Below are positions 32,829-40,690 of a stretch of DNA of 49,295 nt, piece after piece; position 1 is the first letter of the stretch, and each line of letters starts with the position of its first letter. The notes below the pieces were generated by a model. The model did not search any database and was not told the DNA's origin. It saw nothing but the letters and a program-made list of their open reading frames with translations. This DNA is from an uncultured Collinsella sp. Lineage in GTDB: Bacteria; Actinomycetota; Coriobacteriia; Coriobacteriales; Coriobacteriaceae. The stretch is taken from positions 1-49,295 of the forward strand of contig CABQLI010000008.1 in NCBI GenBank assembly GCA_902464965.1, given 5' to 3'. Made by a program: the position numbers and the translations under genes.

Positions 32829-33254
32829 ACGGAACTCCCTTCGTATCGGCACCGCGTGAGAAGCGGTGTTGATTACTAACGAACGAGTCATAGCTTAGAC
32901 TCGCCGTGTTTCCGCAACATTACCGTTATGTTGCTGTCGCGAAACCAATCAATGAGGTTACCGCATCGCGGCGGCGTTGCCACCCTCAACAGCCAATCAA
33001 CTGTATAAATTGCAGACCTTTCCCCATGGTTTAAGGGTAGTCAATTTGAGATGGGGCTCTATTAACTGGTATTTCACATCGGATACCAGTCTTTATAGCC
33101 CCATCCTAGATTGACCGCCCTGTTATAGGGAATGCCGATAGCAAAGCATTTTCGATTGGTATCCCCAAATAGCGAGTGAAACTCCGCCGTGGCACAGTGG
33201 TGCTGTAGAATCCTTACAACACATCACACTATTACGTATCTAGAGGAGCACGAT
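32829..33254. other. 426-bp divergent region between glnN and metF
   Basis: No gene. It contains GCAACAT-N7-ATGTTGC (32914-32934), a 7-bp-arm inverted repeat upstream of glnN that could be an operator, and the long hairpin at 33040-33115. A second imperfect hairpin (about 33130-33168, GGGAATGCCGATAG with CGATTGGTATCCCC through G-U pairs) lies closer to metF. No known SAM or cobalamin riboswitch core was recognised. Confidence 0.55.
33040..33115. repeat. 76-nt long imperfect hairpin
   Basis: From outside in: GTCAAT with ATTGAC, GATGGGGC with GCCCCATC, and ACTGGTAT with ATACCAGT, separated by small internal loops and capped by a 10-base loop. It lies in the divergent spacer of glnN and metF. 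It has no U-tract, so it is either a repeat element or a structured leader. Confidence 0.7.
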
Positions 33255-34127
33255 ATGCGCGTCGACGAGGTTTTTAAGCAGGCAGCATCCCAGGGCACCG
33301 CACCCGTTTCGTTTGAGATGTTCCCGCCCAAGGGCGAGCTTACCCTCGATACGGCTCGCGAAGTGGCAGGCAATCTGTGCAAGCTTTCGCCGAGCTTTGT
33401 CTCGGTCACCTGCTCGGCCGGCGGTTCGGGCAACGGTGCCACCACCGCCCCCATCGCGCATATGATTACGAGCGAATTCGATACACCCTCGGTGGCACAC
33501 CTTACCTGCGTGGGCCGCTCGCACGCCGATATCGCCGCTAAAATCGACGAGTATCGCACCGCCGGCGTGGAAAACATCCTGGCCCTGCGTGGCGATCTCC
33601 CTGCCGGCGCGACCGAGGACGACAAGCCCGCCTCGGACTACGCCTACGCCCGCGACCTCATCCCCGAGCTCGTCGACGCCGGCTTTTGTGTGGGCGCCGC
33701 AGCCTACCCCGAGGGCCACATTGCCTGTGAGGACCTCAACCTCTCGGTCGAACACCTCAAGCAAAAGCAGGACGCCGGCGCAAGCTTCTTTGTGACGCAA
33801 CTCTTCTTTGATAACGAGTGCTTCTACCGCTTCCGCGAGCTTGCCGATAAAGCGGGTATCACCGTGCCCATTACCGCGGGCATCATGCCGTTTATGGGCA
33901 AGTCGCAGATCAGCCGCATGGTCTTTATGTGCGGCGCGTCGCTGCCCTCCCCCGTCATCAAGATTCTCGCCAAATACGAGAACGACCCCGAGAGCCTGCA
34001 GGCGGCCGGTGTAGATTATGCCGCCCGCCAGCTTTGCGACCTCAAGGAGCACGGCGCCGACGGCCTGCACCTGTACACTATGAACCGTCCTGCGATCGCC
34101 GCGACCATTATGGAGCGCCTGGGGTAA
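33255..34127 (+). CDS. metF: Methylenetetrahydrofolate reductase
   Basis: A 290-residue flavoprotein that reduces 5,10-methylene-THF to 5-methyl-THF, the methyl donor for MetH. The TIM-barrel signatures are SFEMFPPKGE near the N-terminus, the conserved NILALRGDLP (about 101-110), AAYPEGH and FFVTQLFFDN. GAGGAG precedes the start, which is placed after an upstream open stretch with no ribosome site. The stop overlaps the next start by one base (TAATG), so metF, the activation protein and metH form one operon. Confidence 0.95.
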   Translation: MRVDEVFKQAASQGTAPVSFEMFPPKGELTLDTAREVAGNLCKLSPSFVSVTCSAGGSGNGATTAPIAHMITSEFDTPSVAHLTCVGRSHADIAAKIDEYRTAGVENILALRGDLPAGATEDDKPASDYAYARDLIPELVDAGFCVGAAAYPEGHIACEDLNLSVEHLKQKQDAGASFFVTQLFFDNECFYRFRELADKAGITVPITAGIMPFMGKSQISRMVFMCGASLPSPVIKILAKYENDPESLQAAGVDYAARQLCDLKEHGADGLHLYTMNRPAIAATIMERLG

Positions 34128-34915
34128 TGGAAAAACCGCACATCGATACAACCGCTGTCGAAGTGCCGGCCGACCTTGCGTCGCCGGCGCTTTACCGTGT
34201 CGATGCTGCGCGCCATCCCCGTGTCGACCGTGCCGAGATGCTGCGGTATCTGGGTTACGGCGGCCAGCAGATCGAGCCCGAGCTGTCACGACGTATTGAG
34301 CTTGTGGTCGAGCGTCTGGAACTTGACATTGAGCCCCGTGGCGTGCGCCGCGTGTTTGCCGTCGATGCCACGGGCGTGGACGAACAAAGTGAGCCTTGCA
34401 TTCGCTTGGTCGGCACCAACGTTGAGCTGCGAGGTCGCGATATCTATCGACATCTCAAAGATGCCCGCTTTGCCGCGCTCATGGCATGCACCCTCGGCAT
34501 GGACGCCGAGCGTCGCCTGCGCACCACGGGAGCCCAACATCCCCTGGAGGGCGCCGTGCTCGACGCCGCGTGCTCCGCTTACGTGGAAGCCGCCGTTGAG
34601 CAAATGGACCAGCAGATCAAGACGGACGCCGCCGTTCATGGGCTCGCCGGCAACTGGCGCTTTAGTCCCGGCTACGGCGACTGCCCGCTCTCGGCCCAGC
34701 GCTCGATCGTCAATGCGCTCAACGCCACGCGGCTCATCGGGCTTACCGTCACACCCACCAGCCTGCTCATGCCCACCAAAAGCGTGACCGCGGTGATCGG
34801 CCTATTCGACGGCGAAGTCCACGACGCCCAGAGCCGCCCCACCTGCAATATCTGCCGCATGCGCGAGCACTGCCGCTTCCGCGCCGCCCACACCACCTGC
34901 TATTCCAGCCATTAG
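34127..34915 (+). CDS. Vitamin B12-dependent methionine synthase activation-domain protein
   Basis: A 262-residue protein matching the MetH activation domain as a free-standing polypeptide. Typical MetH carries this region at its C-terminus, where it binds SAM and helps reductive methylation of cob(II)alamin. Features: a helical N-terminus with VDRAEMLRYLGYGGQ, the SPGYGDCPLSAQ segment corresponding to the conserved RxSxGYxxCP of MetH, and TPTSLLMPTKS. The C-terminus adds cysteines (CNICRMREHC, C...), possibly a metal or cluster site. It overlaps metF by one base and sits directly before a MetH that lacks the domain, so the two together replace one full-length enzyme. Shortened MetH with separate activation proteins occurs in anaerobes. 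Confidence 0.9.
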   Translation: MEKPHIDTTAVEVPADLASPALYRVDAARHPRVDRAEMLRYLGYGGQQIEPELSRRIELVVERLELDIEPRGVRRVFAVDATGVDEQSEPCIRLVGTNVELRGRDIYRHLKDARFAALMACTLGMDAERRLRTTGAQHPLEGAVLDAACSAYVEAAVEQMDQQIKTDAAVHGLAGNWRFSPGYGDCPLSAQRSIVNALNATRLIGLTVTPTSLLMPTKSVTAVIGLFDGEVHDAQSRPTCNICRMREHCRFRAAHTTCYSSH

Positions 34916-34924
34916 GAGCCCTCG

Positions 34925-37483
34925 ATGTTTACTCCGCTTATCACTCATGATTCTGACGGCGCTGCATTGGCGGCACCCGTTGATGCCGCACGTCGCAACG
35001 GTGCCACGTACAAGACGCGCACGATCGACGATCTGCGCATTAAGGACGATCGCCTGCGTGCCGCCATCGAGGGCACGGGGCACCTGCTGTTCGACGGCGG
35101 CATGGGCACCATGTTGCAAGCGGCCGGCATGAAGGCCGGCGCCCTGCCCGAGCTGCTCAACTTTGAGGAGCCCCAGGTTATCACCGATATCCAACGTCAA
35201 TATGTCGAGGCCGGCTGTGACGTGATCACCGCCAACACCTTTGGCGCCAACGCCCACAAGCTCGACGGTGCCGCCACCGTGGCAGACGTCTTTGCCGCGG
35301 CCGTCACCTGCGCCCGCGAGGCCGGCGCCCGCTACGTCGCCGGCGATATCGGCCCCATCGGCGCGCTGCTTCGTCCCTTAGGCACCCTCAGCTTCGACGA
35401 GGCCTATGACCTCTTTGCCGAGGAAGTGCGCGCCGGCGTCGCCGCGGGCGTGGACCTCTTTATTATCGAAACCATGACCGACCTTGCCGAGATCAAGGCG
35501 GCCGTCCTCGCCTGCCGCGAAAACTCCGACCTGCCCGTCTTTGCCACCATGACCTTTGAGGAAGACGGCCGTACGTTTCTGGGCACGAGTCCCGAGGTGG
35601 CCGCCATCACGCTCGACGCCATCGGCGCCGACGTTTTGGGCATCAACTGCAGCCAAGGACCGGCCGAGCTCCGGGGACTCGCCGCACGTATGCTCACCGT
35701 TACCGACAAGCCCGTTATGGTGCAGGCCAATGCAGGACTCCCCCATGTGGACGACGACGGCAACACCGTCTTTGATATCCAGGCACCCGAATACGCCGAG
35801 GCCGTCGCCGGCATGATCGCCGACGGCGTGAGCGTCGTGGGCGGCTGCTGCGGCACCACGCCGACGCACATGGCGGCCTTGCGCACGCTTATCGATAACC
35901 ACACGCCCAGTCCGCGCCACCGCAAGCCCAGCATGTCGGTCACGAGCGCCCAGACCGTGGTGGACCTCCCCTGCGACGGCCACAAAATCGCCGTCATCGG
36001 CGAGCGCATCAACCCCACCGGCAAAAAGCGCCTGCAGCAGGCCCTGCGCGACGGCGACCTGGACTACGTCGTGAGCCAGGGCATCAGCCAGCAGGAACAG
36101 GGCGCCGACATCCTGGACGTCAACGTGGGCCTGCCCGAGATCGACGAGGTCAAGGTCATCCAGCAAGCGACCGAGCAGCTCCAAGGTTCCACGCTGCTGC
36201 CGCTACAGATCGACTCCACCGATCCTGCAGCCGTCGAGGCCGCCGTGCGCCGCTACGCCGGCAAGCCCATCATCAACTCGGTCAATGGCAAGCAGCAGAT
36301 CATGGATGAGATCTTTCCGCTGGTCGCCCACTACGGCACCAACGTTGTCGGCCTCACGCTCGACGAAGGCGGCATCCCCGATACCGCCGAGGCCCGCTTC
36401 GCCATCGCCGAGCGCATCGTGGCCGAGGCTGCCCGCTACGGCATCGGACCGGACCGCATCCTCATCGACTGCCTGGTCATGACCGCCTCGACCAATCAAC
36501 GCCAGGCCGAGCAGATCCTGCGCGCCATGTCCCTGTGCAAGGAGCGTCTGGGCGTCAAATGCGCGCTCGGCGTGTCGAACATCAGCTTTGGCCTGCCTGC
36601 CCGCCCGCTGCTGGGCTCGGTCTTTTTGGCCGCCGCCTTCGGCGCGGGCCTGGACGCCCCCATCATGAACCCGGGTTCCAAGCGCTTTATGGATACCGTC
36701 TACAGCTATCGCGTCCTGAGCGTTGAAGACGAGGGCTCGACCGGATACATCGAGCGCTACGCCGGCTGGACCGATCCGTACAAGATCGCCGCCAACCCGG
36801 CAGCGGCTCAGGCTGCATCGAGTGATGCCACGCCTGCTGCTGGCACCGCCGGCACTGACGGCAGCGACGACCCGATTCGTCGAATGGTCGTCTCGGGCCG
36901 CAAAGGCGAGATCGCTGCCGAGACCGAGCGTCTGCTGACAGACCACGACGCCATGGACCTCATCAACAATCACTTTATCCCCGCCCTCGACGAGGTGGGC
37001 GTCCTCTTTGACCAGGGCAAGTTCTTCCTGCCGCAGCTCATGGCCTCGGCCGAGGCCGCGCGCGTGGGCTTCGACACCATCAAGCAGCTGATGCCCGCCG
37101 GCGAGATTGCCGACAAGGGCAAGATCTGCGTGGCCACCGTCAAGGGCGACATCCACGACATTGGCAAGAACATCGTCAAAATGCTGCTCGACAACTACGG
37201 CTACACCGTCTTTGATCTGGGTCGCGACGTAGATCCGCAGGAGGTACTCAAGACCGTCAAGGAGCGCGACATTAAGCTCGTCGGCCTCTCGGCGCTTATG
37301 ACCACCACCGTCGTGGCCATGGAGGAGACCATCAAGTTGCTCCATGCCGAGGTTCCGGGCGTCAAGATCATCGTAGGTGGCGCCGTACTCACCCCCGAAT
37401 ACGCCAAGCAGATCGGCGCGGACTACTACGCCAAGGACGCCGCCGAAAGCGCTCGTATCGCCGAAGAGGTCTTTGGGCAGTAA
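34925..37483 (+). CDS. metH: Cobalamin-dependent methionine synthase without activation domain
   Basis: An 852-residue enzyme that transfers methyl from 5-methyl-THF to homocysteine through methylcobalamin. The homocysteine domain has zinc ligands C242 (NCSQGP), C308 and C309 (GGCCGTTP). The pterin domain begins near IGERINPTGKKR. The cobalamin cap and binding domain contains the axial-ligand motif D742-x-H744-x-x-G747 (GDIHDIGKN). The chain ends at the B12 domain; the activation domain is the separate gene just upstream. AGGAG precedes the start. A low-complexity alanine-rich linker (PAAAQAASSDATPAAG) separates the pterin and cap domains. Confidence 0.96.
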   Translation: MFTPLITHDSDGAALAAPVDAARRNGATYKTRTIDDLRIKDDRLRAAIEGTGHLLFDGGMGTMLQAAGMKAGALPELLNFEEPQVITDIQRQYVEAGCDVITANTFGANAHKLDGAATVADVFAAAVTCAREAGARYVAGDIGPIGALLRPLGTLSFDEAYDLFAEEVRAGVAAGVDLFIIETMTDLAEIKAAVLACRENSDLPVFATMTFEEDGRTFLGTSPEVAAITLDAIGADVLGINCSQGPAELRGLAARMLTVTDKPVMVQANAGLPHVDDDGNTVFDIQAPEYAEAVAGMIADGVSVVGGCCGTTPTHMAALRTLIDNHTPSPRHRKPSMSVTSAQTVVDLPCDGHKIAVIGERINPTGKKRLQQALRDGDLDYVVSQGISQQEQGADILDVNVGLPEIDEVKVIQQATEQLQGSTLLPLQIDSTDPAAVEAAVRRYAGKPIINSVNGKQQIMDEIFPLVAHYGTNVVGLTLDEGGIPDTAEARFAIAERIVAEAARYGIGPDRILIDCLVMTASTNQRQAEQILRAMSLCKERLGVKCALGVSNISFGLPARPLLGSVFLAAAFGAGLDAPIMNPGSKRFMDTVYSYRVLSVEDEGSTGYIERYAGWTDPYKIAANPAAAQAASSDATPAAGTAGTDGSDDPIRRMVVSGRKGEIAAETERLLTDHDAMDLINNHFIPALDEVGVLFDQGKFFLPQLMASAEAARVGFDTIKQLMPAGEIADKGKICVATVKGDIHDIGKNIVKMLLDNYGYTVFDLGRDVDPQEVLKTVKERDIKLVGLSALMTTTVVAMEETIKLLHAEVPGVKIIVGGAVLTPEYAKQIGADYYAKDAAESARIAEEVFGQ

Positions 37484-37508
37484 CACAACGGAAACAACCG
37501 AGCACCAA

Positions 37509-37546
37509 AACGTGCCGCACGCGCCACTTGGCACGTGCGGCACGTT
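37509..37546. repeat. 13-bp perfect inverted repeat after metH
   Basis: AACGTGCCGCACG (37509-37521) pairs exactly with 37534-37546 across a 12-base loop. No U-tract follows on the + strand, so it may be a weak terminator for metH or an operator for the next gene, whose start is 46 bases away. Confidence 0.65.
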
Positions 37547-37591
37547 AGAATAGAAAAGACTATGCTCGTTTTGGCAGATAGGAGCGCAAGG

Positions 37592-38956
37592 ATGGCGATC
37601 ACGCCCGCAGAAATCGCGGAAACCCGCGGCATGGTTGAGGAGCAGAACCTCGACATCAGGACCATCACCATGGGTGTTTCGCTCATGGGTTGCGGTGACG
37701 AGAACCTCGACCGCATGTGCACGAAGATCTACGACCACGTGACGCACACGGCTGAGCATCTGGTCGAGACCGCCGAGAACCTCGAGCGCGAGTACGGTAT
37801 CCCCATCGTCAACAAGCGCGTTTCCGTCACCCCGGTGGCGCAGATCGCCGCATGCTGCAAGGATGAGAACCTCACCCCCATCGCGCATGCCCTCGACCGC
37901 GCGGCCGAGACGCTCGGCATCGATTACCTGGGCGGCTTCTCCGCACTCGTCCAGAAGGGCATCGGCGACGCCGACCGCCGCGTCATCCAGTCCATCCCCC
38001 AGGCGCTCGCCACCACGAGCCGCGTCTGCTCCAGCGTCAACGTCGCCAGCCTGCGCGCCGGTATCAACATGGACGCCGTGCTTATGGCCGCCCAGACCAT
38101 CATCGACGCCGCCAAACTCACGGCCGACCAGGATTCCGTCGGCGCTTCCAAGTTTGTCTGCTTTGCCAACATGGTCGAGGACTCTCCGTTTATGGCGGGC
38201 GCCGTCCACGGCGGTGGCGAGGCCGACGCCGTCATCAACGTAGGCGTCTCGGGCCCCGGCGTTATGGCCGCAGCCCTGGAGACGCTGCCCGATTCCGCAT
38301 CGATGATGGAGGTCGCCGAGAAGATCAAGCAGACCGCCTTTAAGATCACCCGCGCCGGCGAGCTCATGAGCCGCGAGGCCGCCCATCGTCTGGGTGTCGA
38401 GAAGGGCATTGTCGACCTGTCGCTGGCTCCCACGCCTGCCATCGGCGACTCCGTTGCCCGTATCCTCGAGATCATCGGCGTGGGCACCTGCGGTGGCCCC
38501 GGCACGACCTGCGCGCTCGCTATGCTCAACGATGCCGTCAAGAAGGGCGGCGTCATGGCCAGTTCCAGCGTGGGCGGTCTCTCCGGCGCCTTTATCCCCG
38601 TGTCCGAGGACGCCGGCATGATCGCCGCCGTCGAGGCCGGTGCGCTCTCGCTCGAGAAGCTCGAGGCCATGACCTGCGTGTGCTCCGTTGGCCTGGACAT
38701 GATCGCCATCCCCGGCGACACCCCGGTCGAGACCATCGCCGGCATCATCGCCGACGAGATGGCCATCGGCGTCATCAATAACAAGACCACGGCCGTCCGC
38801 GTGATTCCTGCCATCGGCAAGGGCGTGGGCGACTGCGTCGAGTACGGCGGTCTGTTCGGCCGTGCGCCCATCATGCCGGTGAACCCCAACGCCGGCACCG
38901 TGCTTGCCCACCGTGGTGGACGCTTCCCGGCACCGCTGAACTCGCTCAAGAACTAG
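37592..38956 (+). CDS. DUF711/UPF0210 PFL-family protein
   Basis: A 454-residue protein of the UPF0210 (DUF711) family, related in fold to pyruvate formate-lyase-like glycyl radical proteins though without a confirmed activity. Matches include the N-terminal DIRTITMGVSL, the KRVSVTPVAQIAACC segment, SKFVCFANMVEDSPFMAGA, and GTCGGPGTTCALAMLNDA. The motif set is complete. GGAG precedes the start at MAITPAEIAETRG; an earlier ATG in the same frame is less well placed. In other genomes a small ACT-domain protein is often next to it; none is seen here. It is followed by the large inverted repeat. Confidence 0.88.
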   Translation: MAITPAEIAETRGMVEEQNLDIRTITMGVSLMGCGDENLDRMCTKIYDHVTHTAEHLVETAENLEREYGIPIVNKRVSVTPVAQIAACCKDENLTPIAHALDRAAETLGIDYLGGFSALVQKGIGDADRRVIQSIPQALATTSRVCSSVNVASLRAGINMDAVLMAAQTIIDAAKLTADQDSVGASKFVCFANMVEDSPFMAGAVHGGGEADAVINVGVSGPGVMAAALETLPDSASMMEVAEKIKQTAFKITRAGELMSREAAHRLGVEKGIVDLSLAPTPAIGDSVARILEIIGVGTCGGPGTTCALAMLNDAVKKGGVMASSSVGGLSGAFIPVSEDAGMIAAVEAGALSLEKLEAMTCVCSVGLDMIAIPGDTPVETIAGIIADEMAIGVINNKTTAVRVIPAIGKGVGDCVEYGGLFGRAPIMPVNPNAGTVLAHRGGRFPAPLNSLKN

Positions 38957-39273
38957 CTGAGGGGTTCGGGCGAGGAGCCCCGGGGAGGGCAAATATATAA
39001 GGTCGCCTGCTCGGACAGTCCTGACTCGCACGGAGAGCACATTAAGTGCTCTCCGGCTCGTGCGGAACTCGCGATCGACCTTATATATTTGCCCTCCCCG
39101 GGGCTCCCGCACAACGGGACCTCAGTTGGGTTCTATCCCGTATGGCAGTCGCTTCGCTCCTGCCCGCCTTGGTTGTGAGGGCGGTTTGGCGTTGGAACGG
39201 TTCTTTCTGATATATGCTGGTTGCGGCTCTTCTTTTGGGAGGAGTCGCTTTTTTGTTGCTAGGAGGTTGGCCC
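38957..39273. other. Gene-free stretch with the large inverted-repeat element
   Basis: Besides the inverted repeat, the stretch 39108-39273 is T-rich with low GC, containing GATATATGCT as a weak -10-like signal and the AGGAGG site of the methyltransferase. No gene is supported. Confidence 0.6.
38974..39107. repeat. 134-nt element with perfect 32-bp inverted ends and inner hairpin
   Basis: The arms 38974-39005 and 39076-39107 are exact reverse complements over 32 bp (GGAGCCCCGGGG..., including an AT-rich AAATATATAAGG part). In the centre CGGAGAGCAC (39031-39040) and GTGCTCTCCG (39046-39055) form a perfect 10-bp hairpin with the loop ATTAA. It could form a cruciform in DNA or a very stable RNA on either strand. 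No coding sequence is inside. Confidence 0.92.
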
Positions 39274-40161
39274 GTGGTTGATGGGGAGAATCGTTCTGAG
39301 CTCCTTTCTGCTGATTGGAATGGCGAATGGATGCGCCTGCAAGCTGCTCGGCGGCGGGCTGATGATTCTTTTGAATGGGATAAGCGGGCTCGGCATTTTC
39401 GGCCGTTGGAAACAGCCCCTTATGCTCGGGATTTTATAAAACTGCTAGCGCTTGAGCCCGGCGAGTCGGTGCTCGATATGGGGTGTGGGGCTGGGTCGAT
39501 TGCTATTCCGCTTGCGCAAGACGGACATCCCGTGATTGCCGCTGATTTTTCCCCTGCCATGTTGGGCACCCTTGATGCCGGCATTGAGTACTATGGACTC
39601 GAGAATCGCATTACGCCGCTTGAGCTTGCTTGGGATGATGACTGGGATTTGGTTGGACCGGTCGCGAAAGCGGTAGATGTTGCCTTTGCCAGTCGATCGG
39701 TTACGACGACCAATCTAAAAGGTGCACTTGCCAAGCTTGACCGTACGGCTCGTCGGCGTTGTGCTGTCACGATGGTCGCTAACTCCAGCCCGCGCTATGA
39801 CCTGCACTTGATGAACGCTATCGGCGCCTCGGTTACCTGCAGCAATGGCTTTGTGTATGCCTTCAACATCCTCATTCAAATGGGCGCCCTGCCGCAGGTT
39901 ACGTACTTTGAATCGCCTCGTCGCGATACCTTCGATAGCCTCGAGGCAGGCGTGACGGACTTCTCCCGTATGCTCGAACACGGCAACGAGGATAAAATCG
40001 ACTGCCTGCGCGACTACATCGCTCAACACATGATTGAGAACCCCCATGCCGGCGAGCCGGGGTCCAAGGGCGTGCCGCAGGGGCGCTATATGCTCGATCA
40101 TGTCCGCAAGGTCCGTTGGGCGTTTATTGCATGGGAGCCGGTCTCTGCGCCCAGCTCATAG
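39274..40161 (+). CDS. Class I SAM-dependent methyltransferase
   Basis: A 295-residue methyltransferase with the SAM motif VLDMGCGAGS (66-75) and a following acidic strand end (VIAADFS). The target is unknown; residues EWDKRARHF at 35-42 resemble the small-molecule or protein methyltransferases of the Methyltransf_11/25 groups. The start is a GTG seven bases after AGGAGG. The frame runs 60 bases further up as a hydrophobic stretch that overlaps the ribosome site and is not part of the protein. The gene has lower GC and different codon choice in its first half than its neighbours, which may mark transfer. It stands alone between the inverted repeat and yhbY. Confidence 0.8.
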   Translation: MVDGENRSELLSADWNGEWMRLQAARRRADDSFEWDKRARHFRPLETAPYARDFIKLLALEPGESVLDMGCGAGSIAIPLAQDGHPVIAADFSPAMLGTLDAGIEYYGLENRITPLELAWDDDWDLVGPVAKAVDVAFASRSVTTTNLKGALAKLDRTARRRCAVTMVANSSPRYDLHLMNAIGASVTCSNGFVYAFNILIQMGALPQVTYFESPRRDTFDSLEAGVTDFSRMLEHGNEDKIDCLRDYIAQHMIENPHAGEPGSKGVPQGRYMLDHVRKVRWAFIAWEPVSAPSS

Positions 40162-40319
40162 CCTGTTCGCAGCCCGCACCGCCCACCCGCTCGGCATCCG
40201 CATTCTTTTTGAACTGGGCAAACGCGCTCCACACCGCACCGTTCCTGCGCTATCGTGGGACAGCTCACGTAGATTAAGGCCCCGTCGCGGGGCGCCCCAT
40301 ACATAGAAAGCGAGAACCC

Positions 40320-40619
40320 ATGGCACTGACAGGAGCCCAGGTCAAGCAGCTTCGCAGCATGGCCCATCACCTCAACCCCGCCATCATCATCGGCAAGTCC
40401 GATGTCAACGAGGGCACCGTCGAGCAGACGGTCGCCTACCTGGAGAAGCACGAGCTCGTTAAGTGCTCCGTGCTCGATGGCTCCAGTCTTTCCGCCCGCG
40501 AGGCCGCCGAAGAGCTCGCTGAGCGCTGCCACGCCGAGGTCGTCCAGGTCATCGGCCGCAAGTTCTCGCTGTATCGCGAGTCCTCGCGCAAGGACATCGA
40601 GAAGATCAAGCTCGTCTAA
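40320..40619 (+). CDS. yhbY: YhbY-family CRM-domain RNA-binding protein
   Basis: A 99-residue protein consisting of one CRM domain, which binds RNA and associates with pre-50S ribosomal particles. The signature GKSD follows a hydrophobic strand (NPAIIIGKSD), with VEQTVAYLEKHELVKCSVLD and the C-terminal VQVIGRKFSLYRES. The length fits the family. Only a weak purine-rich site lies before the ATG. A strong terminator follows 37 bases after the stop, so it is monocistronic. Confidence 0.93.
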   Translation: MALTGAQVKQLRSMAHHLNPAIIIGKSDVNEGTVEQTVAYLEKHELVKCSVLDGSSLSAREAAEELAERCHAEVVQVIGRKFSLYRESSRKDIEKIKLV

Positions 40620-40656
40620 GAGCCAATGATCCGGCGAGCCAACACATAGCAAGCTT

Positions 40657-40690
40657 ACGGGTGCCCAAGTACTTCGGGCGCCCGTTTTTT
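40657..40690 (+). terminator. Terminator of yhbY
   Basis: Stem ACGGGTGCCC / GGGCGCCCGT (one G-U pair) with a TTTTTT tract. Its last bases overlap the stop region of the converging large regulator gene. Confidence 0.92.

Noticed and set aside
33000..33254. Cobalamin or SAM riboswitch before metF-metH
   Set aside because: No B12-box or SAM-I core elements are recognisable; the only matching short string lies on the wrong strand.
36203..39112. A 969-codon - strand open frame opposite metH and the DUF711 gene
   Set aside because: It runs through two well-supported + strand genes and across the inverted repeat, and its translation is low-complexity His/Gly/Asp-rich with no domain.
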